Below, piece by piece: positions 25,380-34,862 of a stretch of DNA of 47,165 nt. This DNA comes from JBJHCA01 sp050485785 (lineage in GTDB: Bacteria > Bacteroidota > Bacteroidia > Chitinophagales > Saprospiraceae): positions 1 to 47,165 of the forward strand of contig JBJHCA010000017.1 in assembly GCA_050485785.1 (NCBI GenBank), in the 5' to 3' direction. Position numbers and translations under genes: made by a program. Below the pieces are notes generated by a model. That model saw nothing but the letters and a program-made list of their open reading frames with translations, was not told the origin of the DNA and did not search any database. Every line of letters begins with the position of its first letter. The stretch's first letter is position 1.

Positions 25380-27944
25380 ATGATTGTACAAAGCCAACTG
25401 TTGATTATACGTAATATTTCGATGATTTTAGCTCTGGCCATCGGATCCTGGTTTTTTTCCGGGAGTCTTTATGCACAGACCGATACCCTTCCGTTTCCCA
25501 TTGTAGACTATAGTCAGATGCAGGAGTATGAAATAGGAGGCATTCGCGTGGAAGGGGCCACATATAGTGATCCCAATGCAATTATCTCCATTTCAGGCCT
25601 TGCTGTGGGCAATACAATTCGCATTCCCGGCTCCGAAGTACCCAATGCTATAACGGCATTATGGAACCTGCGCATTTTTACCGACGTTCAGGTGATCCAG
25701 GAGCGCAAGGTGGATGATGTGATTTTTCTTATCATCCGGGTTCAGGAAAGGCCCAGGCTTGCCGCTTACAGCTTTTCCGGTGTCAGAAGAGGTACCCACG
25801 ATGAAATGAACAAACTGATCCCCAGGTATATGTCGAGGGGTACCATTGTTACCGAGAATGTAAAGACCAATGTGCAGCGTGTCCTTACTGATCATTGGGT
25901 AGGCAAAGGCTTTCTGGATGCAGAGGTTTGGATTGAAGAGCAACAGGACACCATACTCTCCAATGCCGTCAACGTGGTAATTCACATTGACCGGGGCGAT
26001 CGGGTTAGAATCCAGAATATTGTTTTTACAGGAAATGAAAATGTCAGAAGCAGGAGACTCATCAACTTGATGAAAGATACCCGCCGAAAGCGACGATTGT
26101 TCGCAGCTTCACGGTTTGTGGAAACCAATTATGAAGCGGATAAGAACAAGGTGATTGCCTATTACAATACACTGGGATATAAAGATGCCCGGATAGTGAA
26201 TGATACCATTTATCGCCTGCCTGACAATGGGAACCTCATGATCGAAATTGAAGTGGAGGAAGGCAATCAGTACTATTTCAGAAATATAACCTGGGCGGGT
26301 AACAGTGTTTATTCGGATGAAGTTTTGAAGGAAAGACTGGGAATTCAAAAAGGTGATGTATTTAATGGCGAGCTGCTCGAGCAAAGACTGCGGTTCAGTC
26401 CTGATGGACGGGATATTTCATCCCTGTATATGGATAATGGTTACCTGTTTTTTCAGGTTAACCCGGTGGAAACCGTCATTGGTGCTGACAGTGTCGATCT
26501 GGAGATCAGGATATTCGAAGGAGCTCAGGCTACTATCGATCGGGTAGTGATCAGGGGCAATGACAGAACTCACGAACATGTGATACGGAGAGAGCTCAGA
26601 ACAAAGCCCGGAGAGAAATTCAGCCGGGCCAATATTATACGCTCTCAGCGCGAGATCATGAACCTCGGATATTTTGACCCGGAATCTCTGGGAATCAATA
26701 CCCCGGTAAATCCTGCAAGGGGAACAGTGGATATAGAGTACACGGTTACCGAGAAACCCAGTGATCAGCTGGAGTTGTCTGCAGGTTGGGGTGGTTTTGG
26801 CAGAGGGGTGATTGGTACACTGGGTGTATCATTCAACAACTTCTCTGTTCGCAATATCCTCAACCGTGAGGCATGGAATCCGCTTCCACAGGGAGATGGC
26901 CAGCGTCTTTCGTTAAGAGCGCAAACCACAGGAAGGTTTTTCCAGGCCTACAATGTCAGCTTTACCGAACCATGGCTGGGGGGCAGAAAGCCCACTTCAT
27001 TCAATACAGTGGCGTTTCTTCAGCGTTCCACCAACGGGCTTGACAGGCAGTCATCTCAATTTGCCGATCTTTCCATTGCCGGTGTTTCGGTCGGCATCGG
27101 TACCCGTCTTCGAAGGCCTGATGACTTCTTTATCGCCTCACTTAACCTGAGTTATCAGAATATCAGACTCAATGACTGGGGATCATTTTTTATTGACAAC
27201 GGACAACAGCTGAGAAGGGGAAGTTACAACAGTATTGCCCTTGAGCCTACCATAACCCGAAATTCCATCAACGAACCCATTTTCCCCAGAAGCGGTTCGC
27301 GTATTTCTGTGGGCCTCAAGATCACCCCTCCATATTCTGTGATCAACAATCTGTTTGGCGAGAAAAGTTACTCCGACTTGCCACCCGAGGAAAAATACCG
27401 TTGGCTTGAATATCACAAATGGAGTTTTAAGGCCGACTGGTATACGCCGTTGTTTGATAAGTTCGTATTGAAAGCTTCGGCTAGGTTTGGGCTCATGGGG
27501 TATTTCACCAGAGACATCGGATTATCACCCTTTGAGCGATATGAACTGGGTGGTGACGGTATTTCCAATTTTACCGGACTGGAAGGCAAAGAGATTATTT
27601 CGCTGCGAGGTTATGCCGTGGGTGATCTGCCTGCCAATCAAAATGGCGGTGCGGCTGTATATGATAAGTTTTCCCTTGAGCTCAGATACCCGATAAGCCT
27701 CAACCCCAATGCTACCGTGTATATTCTCGGATTTCTGGATGGCGGAAATGCATGGAACAGCATGCGAGAGTTTAATCCGTTTGATCTCAGGAGAAGTGCC
27801 GGTATGGGTCTGAGGGTGTTTTTGCCCATGTTCGGCATTCTCGGTTTTGATTATGGCTTTGGATTTGACAAAGTATTACCTGAGGGTTCATCATGGACTG
27901 AATATGCACGATTCAGCGTTATTTTAGGCTTTGAGCCTGAATAA
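25380..27944 (+). CDS. bamA: Outer membrane protein assembly factor BamA
   Basis: The central barrel of the BAM complex that inserts beta-barrel proteins into the outer membrane. The start at 25380 gives 854 residues, a signal peptide ending GSLYAQ and a GGAAG-like ribosome site 8 bases upstream. Alternatives at 25332 or 25422 cannot be excluded; 25332 would overlap uppS. Five POTRA-type repeats cover roughly residues 45-400, with IGGIRVEG, VRIQNIVFTGNENV and ATIDRVVIRGNDRT as their first strands. The C-terminal half is the Omp85 barrel, including LRGYAVGDL and the final strand ARFSVILGF. Ends 108 bases before the first OmpH gene, as in other Bacteroidota. Confidence 0.95.
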   Translation: MIVQSQLLIIRNISMILALAIGSWFFSGSLYAQTDTLPFPIVDYSQMQEYEIGGIRVEGATYSDPNAIISISGLAVGNTIRIPGSEVPNAITALWNLRIFTDVQVIQERKVDDVIFLIIRVQERPRLAAYSFSGVRRGTHDEMNKLIPRYMSRGTIVTENVKTNVQRVLTDHWVGKGFLDAEVWIEEQQDTILSNAVNVVIHIDRGDRVRIQNIVFTGNENVRSRRLINLMKDTRRKRRLFAASRFVETNYEADKNKVIAYYNTLGYKDARIVNDTIYRLPDNGNLMIEIEVEEGNQYYFRNITWAGNSVYSDEVLKERLGIQKGDVFNGELLEQRLRFSPDGRDISSLYMDNGYLFFQVNPVETVIGADSVDLEIRIFEGAQATIDRVVIRGNDRTHEHVIRRELRTKPGEKFSRANIIRSQREIMNLGYFDPESLGINTPVNPARGTVDIEYTVTEKPSDQLELSAGWGGFGRGVIGTLGVSFNNFSVRNILNREAWNPLPQGDGQRLSLRAQTTGRFFQAYNVSFTEPWLGGRKPTSFNTVAFLQRSTNGLDRQSSQFADLSIAGVSVGIGTRLRRPDDFFIASLNLSYQNIRLNDWGSFFIDNGQQLRRGSYNSIALEPTITRNSINEPIFPRSGSRISVGLKITPPYSVINNLFGEKSYSDLPPEEKYRWLEYHKWSFKADWYTPLFDKFVLKASARFGLMGYFTRDIGLSPFERYELGGDGISNFTGLEGKEIISLRGYAVGDLPANQNGGAAVYDKFSLELRYPISLNPNATVYILGFLDGGNAWNSMREFNPFDLRRSAGMGLRVFLPMFGILGFDYGFGFDKVLPEGSSWTEYARFSVILGFEPE

Positions 27945-28052
27945 CATTTTGGGTTGTTTTGGTTAATCCTGCGTTAAACAGGTTTGGCCGGCAGCTAAAA
28001 TTCACGGTTTTTGATTTATCATAGTACATTGTTAAAAGAAAAATATTGAACG

Positions 28053-28565
28053 ATGAAAATTTCACTGATTTTTACGCTGGCTTTGCTGCTTACCGGTACT
28101 TCACTTTTTTCCCAGCGCTTTGCCTATGTTGATGTCGATCGGATCCTCAACCGGATCCCTGATTATCAGAATGCCCAACGCGAACTGGATCGCACTGCCG
28201 ATGAATGGCGTCAGCTTATTGCACAGCAGTACGACGAAATTAAGGGTATGTATAACCGCTACCAGGCTGAGCAAGTGTTACTGAGCGAATCGGCACGTGC
28301 TCAAAGGGAAGAGGAGATCATGGCAAAAGAACAGCAGGTTCGCGAGCTTCAGCGTCAGAAGTTTGGCCCGGAAGGCGAACTGTTTACCCGCCGGCAGGAA
28401 CTCGTGAGGCCAATACAGGAAAGAGTTTACAAAGCCATTGAAGATTACGCCACGCAGCGGAGTTATGATTTTATTCTCGATAGATCTACGCTCGGAGGTA
28501 TTCTGTATTCTAACCCCAGATATGATGTTACCGAAGACATCATGAGAAGACTGGGTATTGATTAA
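28053..28565 (+). CDS. OmpH/Skp-family periplasmic chaperone, copy 1
   Basis: A 170-residue periplasmic holdase that escorts unfolded outer-membrane proteins to BAM. Signal peptide ends TSLFSQ. The mature start RFAYVDVDRILNRIPDYQNAQREL is the family opening. A long charged coiled coil follows (the tentacles), and the protein closes with YDFILDRSTLGGILYSNPRYDVTEDIMRRLGI. It follows bamA and precedes a second, shorter-tentacled copy. Confidence 0.93.
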   Translation: MKISLIFTLALLLTGTSLFSQRFAYVDVDRILNRIPDYQNAQRELDRTADEWRQLIAQQYDEIKGMYNRYQAEQVLLSESARAQREEEIMAKEQQVRELQRQKFGPEGELFTRRQELVRPIQERVYKAIEDYATQRSYDFILDRSTLGGILYSNPRYDVTEDIMRRLGID

Positions 28566-28570
28566 TTCAT

Positions 28571-28578
28571 TATTTTTG
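28571..28578 (+). promoter_or_regulatory. -7 box upstream of the second OmpH gene
   Basis: TATTTTTG fits TAnnTTTG and lies 35 bases before the ATG. No matching -33 element, so low confidence. Confidence 0.3.
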
Positions 28579-28612
28579 CGCCGTTTTTAACGGCCACTAT
28601 TAAAAAACAGCA

Positions 28613-29134
28613 ATGAAAAGTACCTTAACAGCCCTGTTGCTTTGCACGGGCATTCTAATGTCAGCCACCGGCGGAGTTTTAGCTCAGCAAAAAATCGGCT
28701 ACCTCAATACTGCCCTCATAATGTCTGAGATGCCCGAAGTAAGACAGGCAGACCAGAACCTTGACGCATTGCGCAAACAGCTTCTGAGGCAGGGAGAACA
28801 AATGGTTGAAGCACTGGAAAGGAAATTTGTTGATGCACAGGAGCGCTACAGCAGAGGAGAAATGACACCTGTAGAGCAAAGCAGGGTAGAGCAGAACCTT
28901 CAGGAAGAAGAGGCCAAAATCAGTCAGTTTGAGCAGCAAATGCAGGAAAACCTGATGAAAAAGCGCAATGAGCTGCTTACTCCGATTATCGATAAGATCA
29001 ACAAGGCTGTGGAAGACGTTGCCAAAGAAGGCGGGTTTTCTTTCATCCTCGATGCCAGCTCGGGAAGCATCCTGTATGCAGATGACAAGCAGGACATTAC
29101 GCCATTAGTGAAGCGCAAGCTGGGAATGCCCTGA
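28613..29134 (+). CDS. OmpH/Skp-family periplasmic chaperone, copy 2
   Basis: A 173-residue Skp-like chaperone. Signal peptide ends GGVLAQ. The mature protein opens KIGYLNTALIMSEMPEVRQA, has a coiled-coil body rich in Glu, Gln and Arg, and ends FSFILDASSGSILYADDKQDITPLVKRKLGM. It is closer to copy 3 (29992-30516) than to copy 1: both have ALxxEMPExRQ near the start and SSxGxxLxADDKxDIT or similar at the end. It ends 22 bases before murI. Confidence 0.93.
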   Translation: MKSTLTALLLCTGILMSATGGVLAQQKIGYLNTALIMSEMPEVRQADQNLDALRKQLLRQGEQMVEALERKFVDAQERYSRGEMTPVEQSRVEQNLQEEEAKISQFEQQMQENLMKKRNELLTPIIDKINKAVEDVAKEGGFSFILDASSGSILYADDKQDITPLVKRKLGMP

Positions 29135-29155
29135 TAGTTATTATTGTTTAAAACC

Positions 29156-29980
29156 ATGCGCAAAGCCGGTGAAAATAGCCCAATAGGGGTTTTTGATTCT
29201 GGTGTTGGCGGCCTGACGGTGGCCAGGGCAATCATCGAAGAACTGCCCGGTGAGCAAATTCTCTACTTCGGGGATACGGCTCATTTGCCTTATGGTGATA
29301 AATCGGCCGATGCTATTTGTTACTACAGTTTGCGGATTGCTAGATTTTTGCTGGAAAAGGGCTGTAAAATGATCGTGGTAGCCTGTAATTCAGCTTCCAC
29401 GGCAGCATATCATGTATTGCTTGAGTTTTTTGGCAGCGATTCGCTCTTTGTCAATGTGGTTGACCCCTTGGTTCATGAAGTAGCTGGCGGTGGCCATCAG
29501 AATATTGGCATCATTGCTACAAAAGCCACGGTACATTCAGGAATCTACCAAATGAAGCTCGAAACACTCATCCCCGATGCAACAGTAAAGGCCATGGCTA
29601 CACCGCTGCTGGTTCCCATGATTGAGGAAGGCTATGTAGACAATGACCTGAGCCGCGCCATTATAGGAAACTACCTGAATGCCCCGGTTATGGGCAATAT
29701 TGACGCCTTGTTGCTGGCCTGTACTCATTATCCGGTGATCAGGTCATACATTGAAAAATATTACGGTGGCAAAGTGGGTGTGTACGATTCCACCAAGGTT
29801 GTGGCCAAAGCAGTAAGAGAGCAGCTCACAAGGCATAATCTGCTCAATAGTGCGAATAGCGGAACCGCAGATATACAGCACACCTTTTACGTATCAGAGT
29901 ATACGCCTTCCTTTGAAGAAACGGCTAATACCTTTTATTCCAAACCTTTTGAACTGATTCATTATCCTATATGGAGTTAA
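29156..29980 (+). CDS. murI: Glutamate racemase
   Basis: Interconverts L- and D-glutamate, supplying D-Glu for peptidoglycan. The two-cysteine active site is intact: C77 in VACNSAST and C189 in LLACTHYP, with D14-S15 in GVFDSGVGG. The ATG at 29156 is preferred; the in-frame TTG at 29144 adds four residues. At 274 residues it is full length. It sits between two Skp-like genes, and the ATG of the third copy lies 11 bases after its stop. Confidence 0.96.
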   Translation: MRKAGENSPIGVFDSGVGGLTVARAIIEELPGEQILYFGDTAHLPYGDKSADAICYYSLRIARFLLEKGCKMIVVACNSASTAAYHVLLEFFGSDSLFVNVVDPLVHEVAGGGHQNIGIIATKATVHSGIYQMKLETLIPDATVKAMATPLLVPMIEEGYVDNDLSRAIIGNYLNAPVMGNIDALLLACTHYPVIRSYIEKYYGGKVGVYDSTKVVAKAVREQLTRHNLLNSANSGTADIQHTFYVSEYTPSFEETANTFYSKPFELIHYPIWS

Positions 29981-29991
29981 ATTGCACGGAT

Positions 29992-30516
29992 ATGAAAAAA
30001 ATGACGATAACTTTCTGTTCTGCTTCGCTTGCACTGGCATTGGTCCTGACCACCACAATACAGGCCAATGCGCAGCATATGGTGTATTTCAATGCTACGG
30101 CTCTTCTGCTGGAGATGCCTGAGATAAGGCAGATTGACAATGATGTGGATGCATACAGACGTCAATTGACACGCAGACTTGAAGATATGGTTCGAAGCTT
30201 TGAGGAAAAAGCTCGCGATATCCAGAGCAGAGAACAGCAGGGATTGCTATCGCCCCGCCAGCTTGAACAACTGACCAATGAATTGGGCGAAGACCGCACA
30301 GCCATTATGCAGTATGAAATGGAAGTATCCCAGAAAGTTCAGCAACGCCGTGAGGAACGACTGAAACCTCTGCTTAACAGAATAGACGAAACCATTCAGG
30401 CTCTGGCTAAAGAAAAGGGATACACCTATATTCTTGACTCCAGTACGGGTATCGTGCTTTGGGCTGAGGATAAGTATGATATAACTGCTGAAATCAGGCG
30501 CAGACTGGGTCTTTAG
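29992..30516 (+). CDS. OmpH/Skp-family periplasmic chaperone, copy 3
   Basis: A third Skp-like protein of 174 residues, placed after murI. The ATG at 29992 opens MKKMTITFCSASLALALVLTT, a standard signal peptide ending ANAQ. An ATG at 29971 overlaps the murI stop and is less likely. The mature part starts HMVYFNATALLLEMPEIRQI and ends YTYILDSSTGIVLWAEDKYDIT. It resembles copy 2 in both end motifs, pointing to duplication across murI. Substrate preference compared with the other copies is unknown. Confidence 0.88.
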   Translation: MKKMTITFCSASLALALVLTTTIQANAQHMVYFNATALLLEMPEIRQIDNDVDAYRRQLTRRLEDMVRSFEEKARDIQSREQQGLLSPRQLEQLTNELGEDRTAIMQYEMEVSQKVQQRREERLKPLLNRIDETIQALAKEKGYTYILDSSTGIVLWAEDKYDITAEIRRRLGL

Positions 30517-30815
30517 CACAGAATTGGAGGTTGCAGTTTTCCCGGTGTCAGCTTTTTGGAAGTTTTCTTGATGGATATCTTTTTTCCGCGAAAAGGACGG
30601 GTTACCGGGTGCAGACTTAATCCCCCACGAGATAGCTTTTTATGTTTGCCCGGGAGTCCCTTGCCGGACACCTTAAATAGGCCTGATCCGGAAATGATGA
30701 CCATTTTATCAGCCGCACGGAGTGCGGCCAACAAAGAGATATCCTAAATAATATCATATTGCCCGGTTTAACCAATGGATCGTAAAGCCAGTAGGACTGA
30801 TATACTCTCAAAAGA
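30517..30815. other. Intergenic region between convergent OmpH copy 3 and dnaE
   Basis: These 299 bases lie between two convergent genes. Two overlapping short frames (63 aa on plus, 73 aa on minus) have no recognisable features and are probably not genes. A perfect 7-bp hairpin with a 3-base loop, GCCGCAC-GGA-GTGCGGC, lies at 30712-30728. It has no T-run on either side, so a terminator role is uncertain. Confidence 0.5.
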
Positions 30816-33800
30816 TTAGTTGATCCGATAGTTCTCACCCATGGCATTCAGTTTTTCGAGCAGCAATTCGTTAACCAGTACGCTGTGTTTACGCGAGAGC
30901 AACTGCACTCCCAGATGTTTATTTTCCGGATGTTCGATTTCGAGGTATAGCTTTTGATTGCCGGTATGGTCCTTTAGAATGTCAGCCAGGTTATTGGTCC
31001 AGTTTTGATTTATGGAAGTGATTTTTTTACTGATTATTAATGCTTTGGCATTCTTTTCCAATACTTCTGACAACAGGGAGATTTTGATCCTGTTGAGATA
31101 AAACTCTTGGCCATTATTGCGCTGTCTGAGTTCCGCACTTACAAATACTGACTGGCCGGGCTCAAGTCGGTTTTTGTTGTCGCTGTAATCGGTATTGAAC
31201 AGTCGGAGTTCGATGCTGCTTTTATAGTCCTGCAGTGTTACAAATCCATATCCGGTGCCGCTTTGCGTGGTGCGGTGCTGTACTGCGGTAATAAATCCGG
31301 CAAACTTTAAAGTATTTCTCCAGGCGGCAGCTTTTTGTGGCTGACTCAGCAAAATATTGACCTTGTTAAGGTCAATATTGGTAAAGCTCCTGATCTCGAG
31401 TAAAAACTTATCCAGCGGATGACCGCTCACAAAAATACCGGTTACTTCCTTTTCCTTTTCAAGCAATTCAAGATGATTCCAGGGTTCACAATCGGGGATA
31501 TCGGGAGGGGAAATAGAAGATTCCTGCAGGTCAGTACCCCCAAAAAGTGAAAGCTGGGGATTATTTTTCTGTTCCTGGACTGATTGCCCGAAACGTGTAG
31601 CTGCAGACAGCAGTGTGTCAAACTTGCCGACCGGTGCAAAATACTGTGCTCTGTGGGCATTGCTGAAGCAATCAAATGCTCCGCCAAGGGCCATGCTTTC
31701 AAGGCACTTTTTGTTGACATGACTGAGGCTGATCTTAGAAGTCATATCAAAGATATCAGTGAATGGTCCATGCTCGTTGCGAGCCCTGATCAACTCCTTC
31801 ACTGCAGATTCACCTACGCTTTTCAATGCAGATAATCCAAAGCGTATCCTTCCCTGGTGATCAACGGTAAAATCCATATCCGAGGCATTGACATCGGGCC
31901 CTAATACTGTAATGCCTATTCGCTTACATTCCCTAAGGAAAAAGTTGAGCTTGGTTATGTCTTTTTTATTGTGAGTGAGCACTGCAGCCATAAACTCAGC
32001 AGTGTAGTGGGCTTTGAGGTAAGCTGTCTGGAAGGCCACTACTGAGTAGGCCGCAGCATGAGACCGGTTGAAGCCATAAGAAGCAAATTTGGCCATAACA
32101 TCAAAGATCTCGATGGCTTTTTTTTCATCCACACCCTTGGCAGCTGCACCGGTAATAAACACCTCCTTCTGCTTGTCCATTTCGGAAGCCTTCTTTTTGC
32201 CCATAGCTCTGCGCAGAACATCTGCCTGACCAAGGCTGTAACCGGCCATGATCTGCGCAGTCTGCATAATCTGTTCCTGATAGACCATAATGCCGTATGT
32301 GGGTTGCAATATTTCTTCCAGCCAGGGATGTGGATAATCTATGGGTTCCTTACCGTGCTTTCTTCGAATGAACAGATCTATATAAGACATGGGCCCCGGT
32401 CTGTAAAGGGCGTTCATGGCAATGAGATCCTCGATGCTGGTAGGCTTCAGTTCCTTGAGGTACTTTTGCATGCCCTCAGATTCAAACTGAAAAATGCCTA
32501 CCATGTCTCCCCGCTGGAAAAGCTCAAAAGTTTTGGGATCATCGAGCGGGATATCGTCCGGATTAATACCTGCCTCTGCACCATGCCTTTTTTTAATGAT
32601 CTCAATGGCATCTTTGATTATGGATAGGGTCTTCAACCCGAGAAAATCCATTTTGAGCATGCCAGCATTTTCCACTACACTGCCGTCAAACTGAGTGACC
32701 AGCAAGTCTGTATCGCGTGAGGTACATACCGGTATGTATTTGGTGAGTTCATCCGGAGCAATGATGATTCCGGCGGCATGAATTCCGGTATTGCGAACCG
32801 AACCTTCAAGTTTCATGGCCAGATCGAGGGTTTTACCGGCCTGTTCCTCTTTATTGCCAAGGGTTTCTCTGAGCTTCAGAATGTTTTGTATTTCATCCGG
32901 GCTCCATTCTTCTTTAAGCGTTGATTGATCCGCGGTTAAAATCTTTTTCAACGATACTCCAGGTCTGGCCGGTACCAGCTTGGCTAACAGGTCTGCATCC
33001 CTTAGCGGAAGGTCTAATACCCGGGCAACATCTCTGATCGATGACTTGGCAGCCATGGTGCCAAAAGTTACGATTTGAGCAACTTGCTGTTTCCCGTATT
33101 TGTCCACTACCCAATCAATCACTTTTTGCCGGCCCTCATCATCAAAGTCGATATCAATATCAGGCATGGATATCCGTTCGGGATTCAAGAACCGCTCAAA
33201 AAGCAGATTGTACTTCAGTGGATCGATATTGGTGATGCCCAGGGCATAGGCAACCAGTGATCCCGCTGCTGAGCCCCTACCTGGTCCCACAGCTACGCCC
33301 ATTTCACGGGCTGCATGCATAAAGTCCTGAACAATCAGAAAGTATCCTTCAAACCCCATATCGGCTATAATGCCGACTTCGTAATCGAGCCGTTCCCGGG
33401 CAGCTTCCGAAACGCTGCCATACTTTCTTTTGATTCCTTCAATACTAAGGTGCCTTAAAAATTCTTTTTGATTGTTAAATTGATCAGGAATATTGAAACT
33501 TGGTAAAAGTATATCCCGGGAAAGCTTTAGTGATTCTATTTTGTCATACACGGCCATGGTATTCTCAATAGCTCTGGGAACATCCCTGAAGAGGGATTTC
33601 ATTTCGTCCTGTGTTTTAAAATAAAACTCACTGTTAGGAAATGCGAACCTTTTGCCTTTCCCATGTCCCGGAGGGTCGCTGAGTTTAGAGCCGGTATTTA
33701 CACACAGCAGTATTTCATGAGGTTGCCAGTCATCTTCATTAATATAATGAGAATCATTGGTGGCAATTACAGGGATGTTATACTTATCTGCAAATCCCAG

Positions 33801-34400
33801 AAGGATTTGGTTCACTTCTTCCTGACTAATGCCGGTACCGTCAATATCCTCAATATGGTGGCGTTGAAGTTCGATGTAATAATCGTCTCCAAAGGTTTCC
33901 ATCCACCACATCAATTCTTTTTCTGCAACTTCTGCTCCCTGATTGATAATCAACTGGGGAACAATGGCACCGATACAGCAGGACGTAGCAATAACACCTT
34001 CTTTATATGCAGATACAAGTTCTTTGTCAATTCTGGGGAATTTACCGTAGCTGCCCTCCATAAAACCCAGCGAGCAAAGTTTGCTCAGGTTTTCATAACC
34101 TTTTCTGTTTTTCGCCAGCAGCAATTGATGGTAACGAATATCCCGCTCGCCAATCGATTTGGAAAATGATTGCTTGTGCCGGTCACTCACCAAATAAAAT
34201 TCACATCCAAGGATGGGTTTAATACCTCTTTTATGGGCTTCATTGGCAAAATGGAAAGCGCCAAACATATTTCCGTGATCAGTAAGAGCAACGGCTTTCA
34301 TTTGGTTGGCAGCTGCTTTGTCCATCATAGCTCCAATGGCTGCTGCACCATCCAGTAAGCTGTATTGAGTATGGCAGTGCAGGTGGCAAAAATCAGACAT
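30816..34400 (-). CDS. dnaE: DNA polymerase III alpha subunit
   Basis: The replicative DNA polymerase catalytic subunit, 1194 residues. The N-terminal PHP domain opens with FCHLHCHTQYSLLDG and LTDHGNMFGA. The polymerase active-site acidic cluster PDIDIDFDD is near residue 415, followed by GRGSAAGSLVAYALGI-type palm motifs. MVYQEQIM and FNRSHAAAYSVVAFQTAYLKAHY mark the fingers and beta-binding region. A C-terminal OB-fold segment (LKFAGFITAVQHRTT) completes it. Length suits Bacteroidota DnaE. It is transcribed alone, away from the giant adhesin gene. Confidence 0.97.
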   Translation of the reverse strand: MSDFCHLHCHTQYSLLDGAAAIGAMMDKAAANQMKAVALTDHGNMFGAFHFANEAHKRGIKPILGCEFYLVSDRHKQSFSKSIGERDIRYHQLLLAKNRKGYENLSKLCSLGFMEGSYGKFPRIDKELVSAYKEGVIATSCCIGAIVPQLIINQGAEVAEKELMWWMETFGDDYYIELQRHHIEDIDGTGISQEEVNQILLGFADKYNIPVIATNDSHYINEDDWQPHEILLCVNTGSKLSDPPGHGKGKRFAFPNSEFYFKTQDEMKSLFRDVPRAIENTMAVYDKIESLKLSRDILLPSFNIPDQFNNQKEFLRHLSIEGIKRKYGSVSEAARERLDYEVGIIADMGFEGYFLIVQDFMHAAREMGVAVGPGRGSAAGSLVAYALGITNIDPLKYNLLFERFLNPERISMPDIDIDFDDEGRQKVIDWVVDKYGKQQVAQIVTFGTMAAKSSIRDVARVLDLPLRDADLLAKLVPARPGVSLKKILTADQSTLKEEWSPDEIQNILKLRETLGNKEEQAGKTLDLAMKLEGSVRNTGIHAAGIIIAPDELTKYIPVCTSRDTDLLVTQFDGSVVENAGMLKMDFLGLKTLSIIKDAIEIIKKRHGAEAGINPDDIPLDDPKTFELFQRGDMVGIFQFESEGMQKYLKELKPTSIEDLIAMNALYRPGPMSYIDLFIRRKHGKEPIDYPHPWLEEILQPTYGIMVYQEQIMQTAQIMAGYSLGQADVLRRAMGKKKASEMDKQKEVFITGAAAKGVDEKKAIEIFDVMAKFASYGFNRSHAAAYSVVAFQTAYLKAHYTAEFMAAVLTHNKKDITKLNFFLRECKRIGITVLGPDVNASDMDFTVDHQGRIRFGLSALKSVGESAVKELIRARNEHGPFTDIFDMTSKISLSHVNKKCLESMALGGAFDCFSNAHRAQYFAPVGKFDTLLSAATRFGQSVQEQKNNPQLSLFGGTDLQESSISPPDIPDCEPWNHLELLEKEKEVTGIFVSGHPLDKFLLEIRSFTNIDLNKVNILLSQPQKAAAWRNTLKFAGFITAVQHRTTQSGTGYGFVTLQDYKSSIELRLFNTDYSDNKNRLEPGQSVFVSAELRQRNNGQEFYLNRIKISLLSEVLEKNAKALIISKKITSINQNWTNNLADILKDHTGNQKLYLEIEHPENKHLGVQLLSRKHSVLVNELLLEKLNAMGENYRIN

Positions 34401-34537
34401 GAAAATGTGTATTTATCTCGGGTGTAAAATAAAAGCCTAAGCTAAAACGAGAAAAATAAACCTCAAAGGAATGCATCCCCATTATTATAAAAATCGAATT
34501 ATTTTTAACAAATGTTTTTCAGAAAGTAATTTACTCC

Positions 34538-34545
34538 TATCTTTG
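34538..34545 (+). promoter_or_regulatory. Upstream -7 box, plus strand
   Basis: TATCTTTG matches the -7 consensus. If used, it would give a leader of about 480 bases passing through the 26-bp palindrome before the adhesin start. No good -33 element. Confidence 0.35.
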
Positions 34546-34626
34546 GGGGTGGATTTCATTTTTCACGTCACCACGGAAGTATTGCATTAGGTTTGGTTAT
34601 TTGGATTTTGTTGGGTTTTGTTCGCA

Positions 34627-34635
34627 TTATCCACA
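34627..34635 (+). promoter_or_regulatory. Perfect DnaA-box match
   Basis: TTATCCACA equals the strong DnaA-box consensus. It is single: no further clear boxes were seen in the surrounding 600 bases. It may be a chance match, a DnaA-controlled promoter element, or part of an origin-like site. Confidence 0.35.
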
Positions 34636-34674
34636 GAATTCGGATGCCCTGTTGGCATGTGTCATACAGGGGCC

Positions 34675-34700
34675 CCGATTAAAAAAATTTTTTTAATCGG
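34675..34700. repeat. 26-bp perfect palindrome
   Basis: CCGATT and seven As are followed by seven Ts and AATCGG, fully self-complementary over 26 bases with no loop. Both strands end a potential hairpin in a T-run, so it could act as a weak bidirectional terminator between dnaE and the adhesin, or as a protein-binding or bent-DNA site. Confidence 0.6.
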
Positions 34701-34862
34701 TAAAGTTTTGTGACATTTGGGAGAACATTAAGTTTGTCTGTGTTTTTACTGAGAATTATACTTCCGGTATAAACAGCGGCTATGCCAAAATATAATTTGG
34801 CTATATTCGGGGCGGATAAACATTGTGAATTTCCATTGCAATCTCCTGATATTTCAGTGGGC

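Noticed and set aside
30513..30747. Overlapping 63- and 73-codon frames between the third OmpH gene and dnaE
   Set aside because: They lie on opposite strands over the same DNA, lack known motifs and lack a clear start signal. Probably non-coding.
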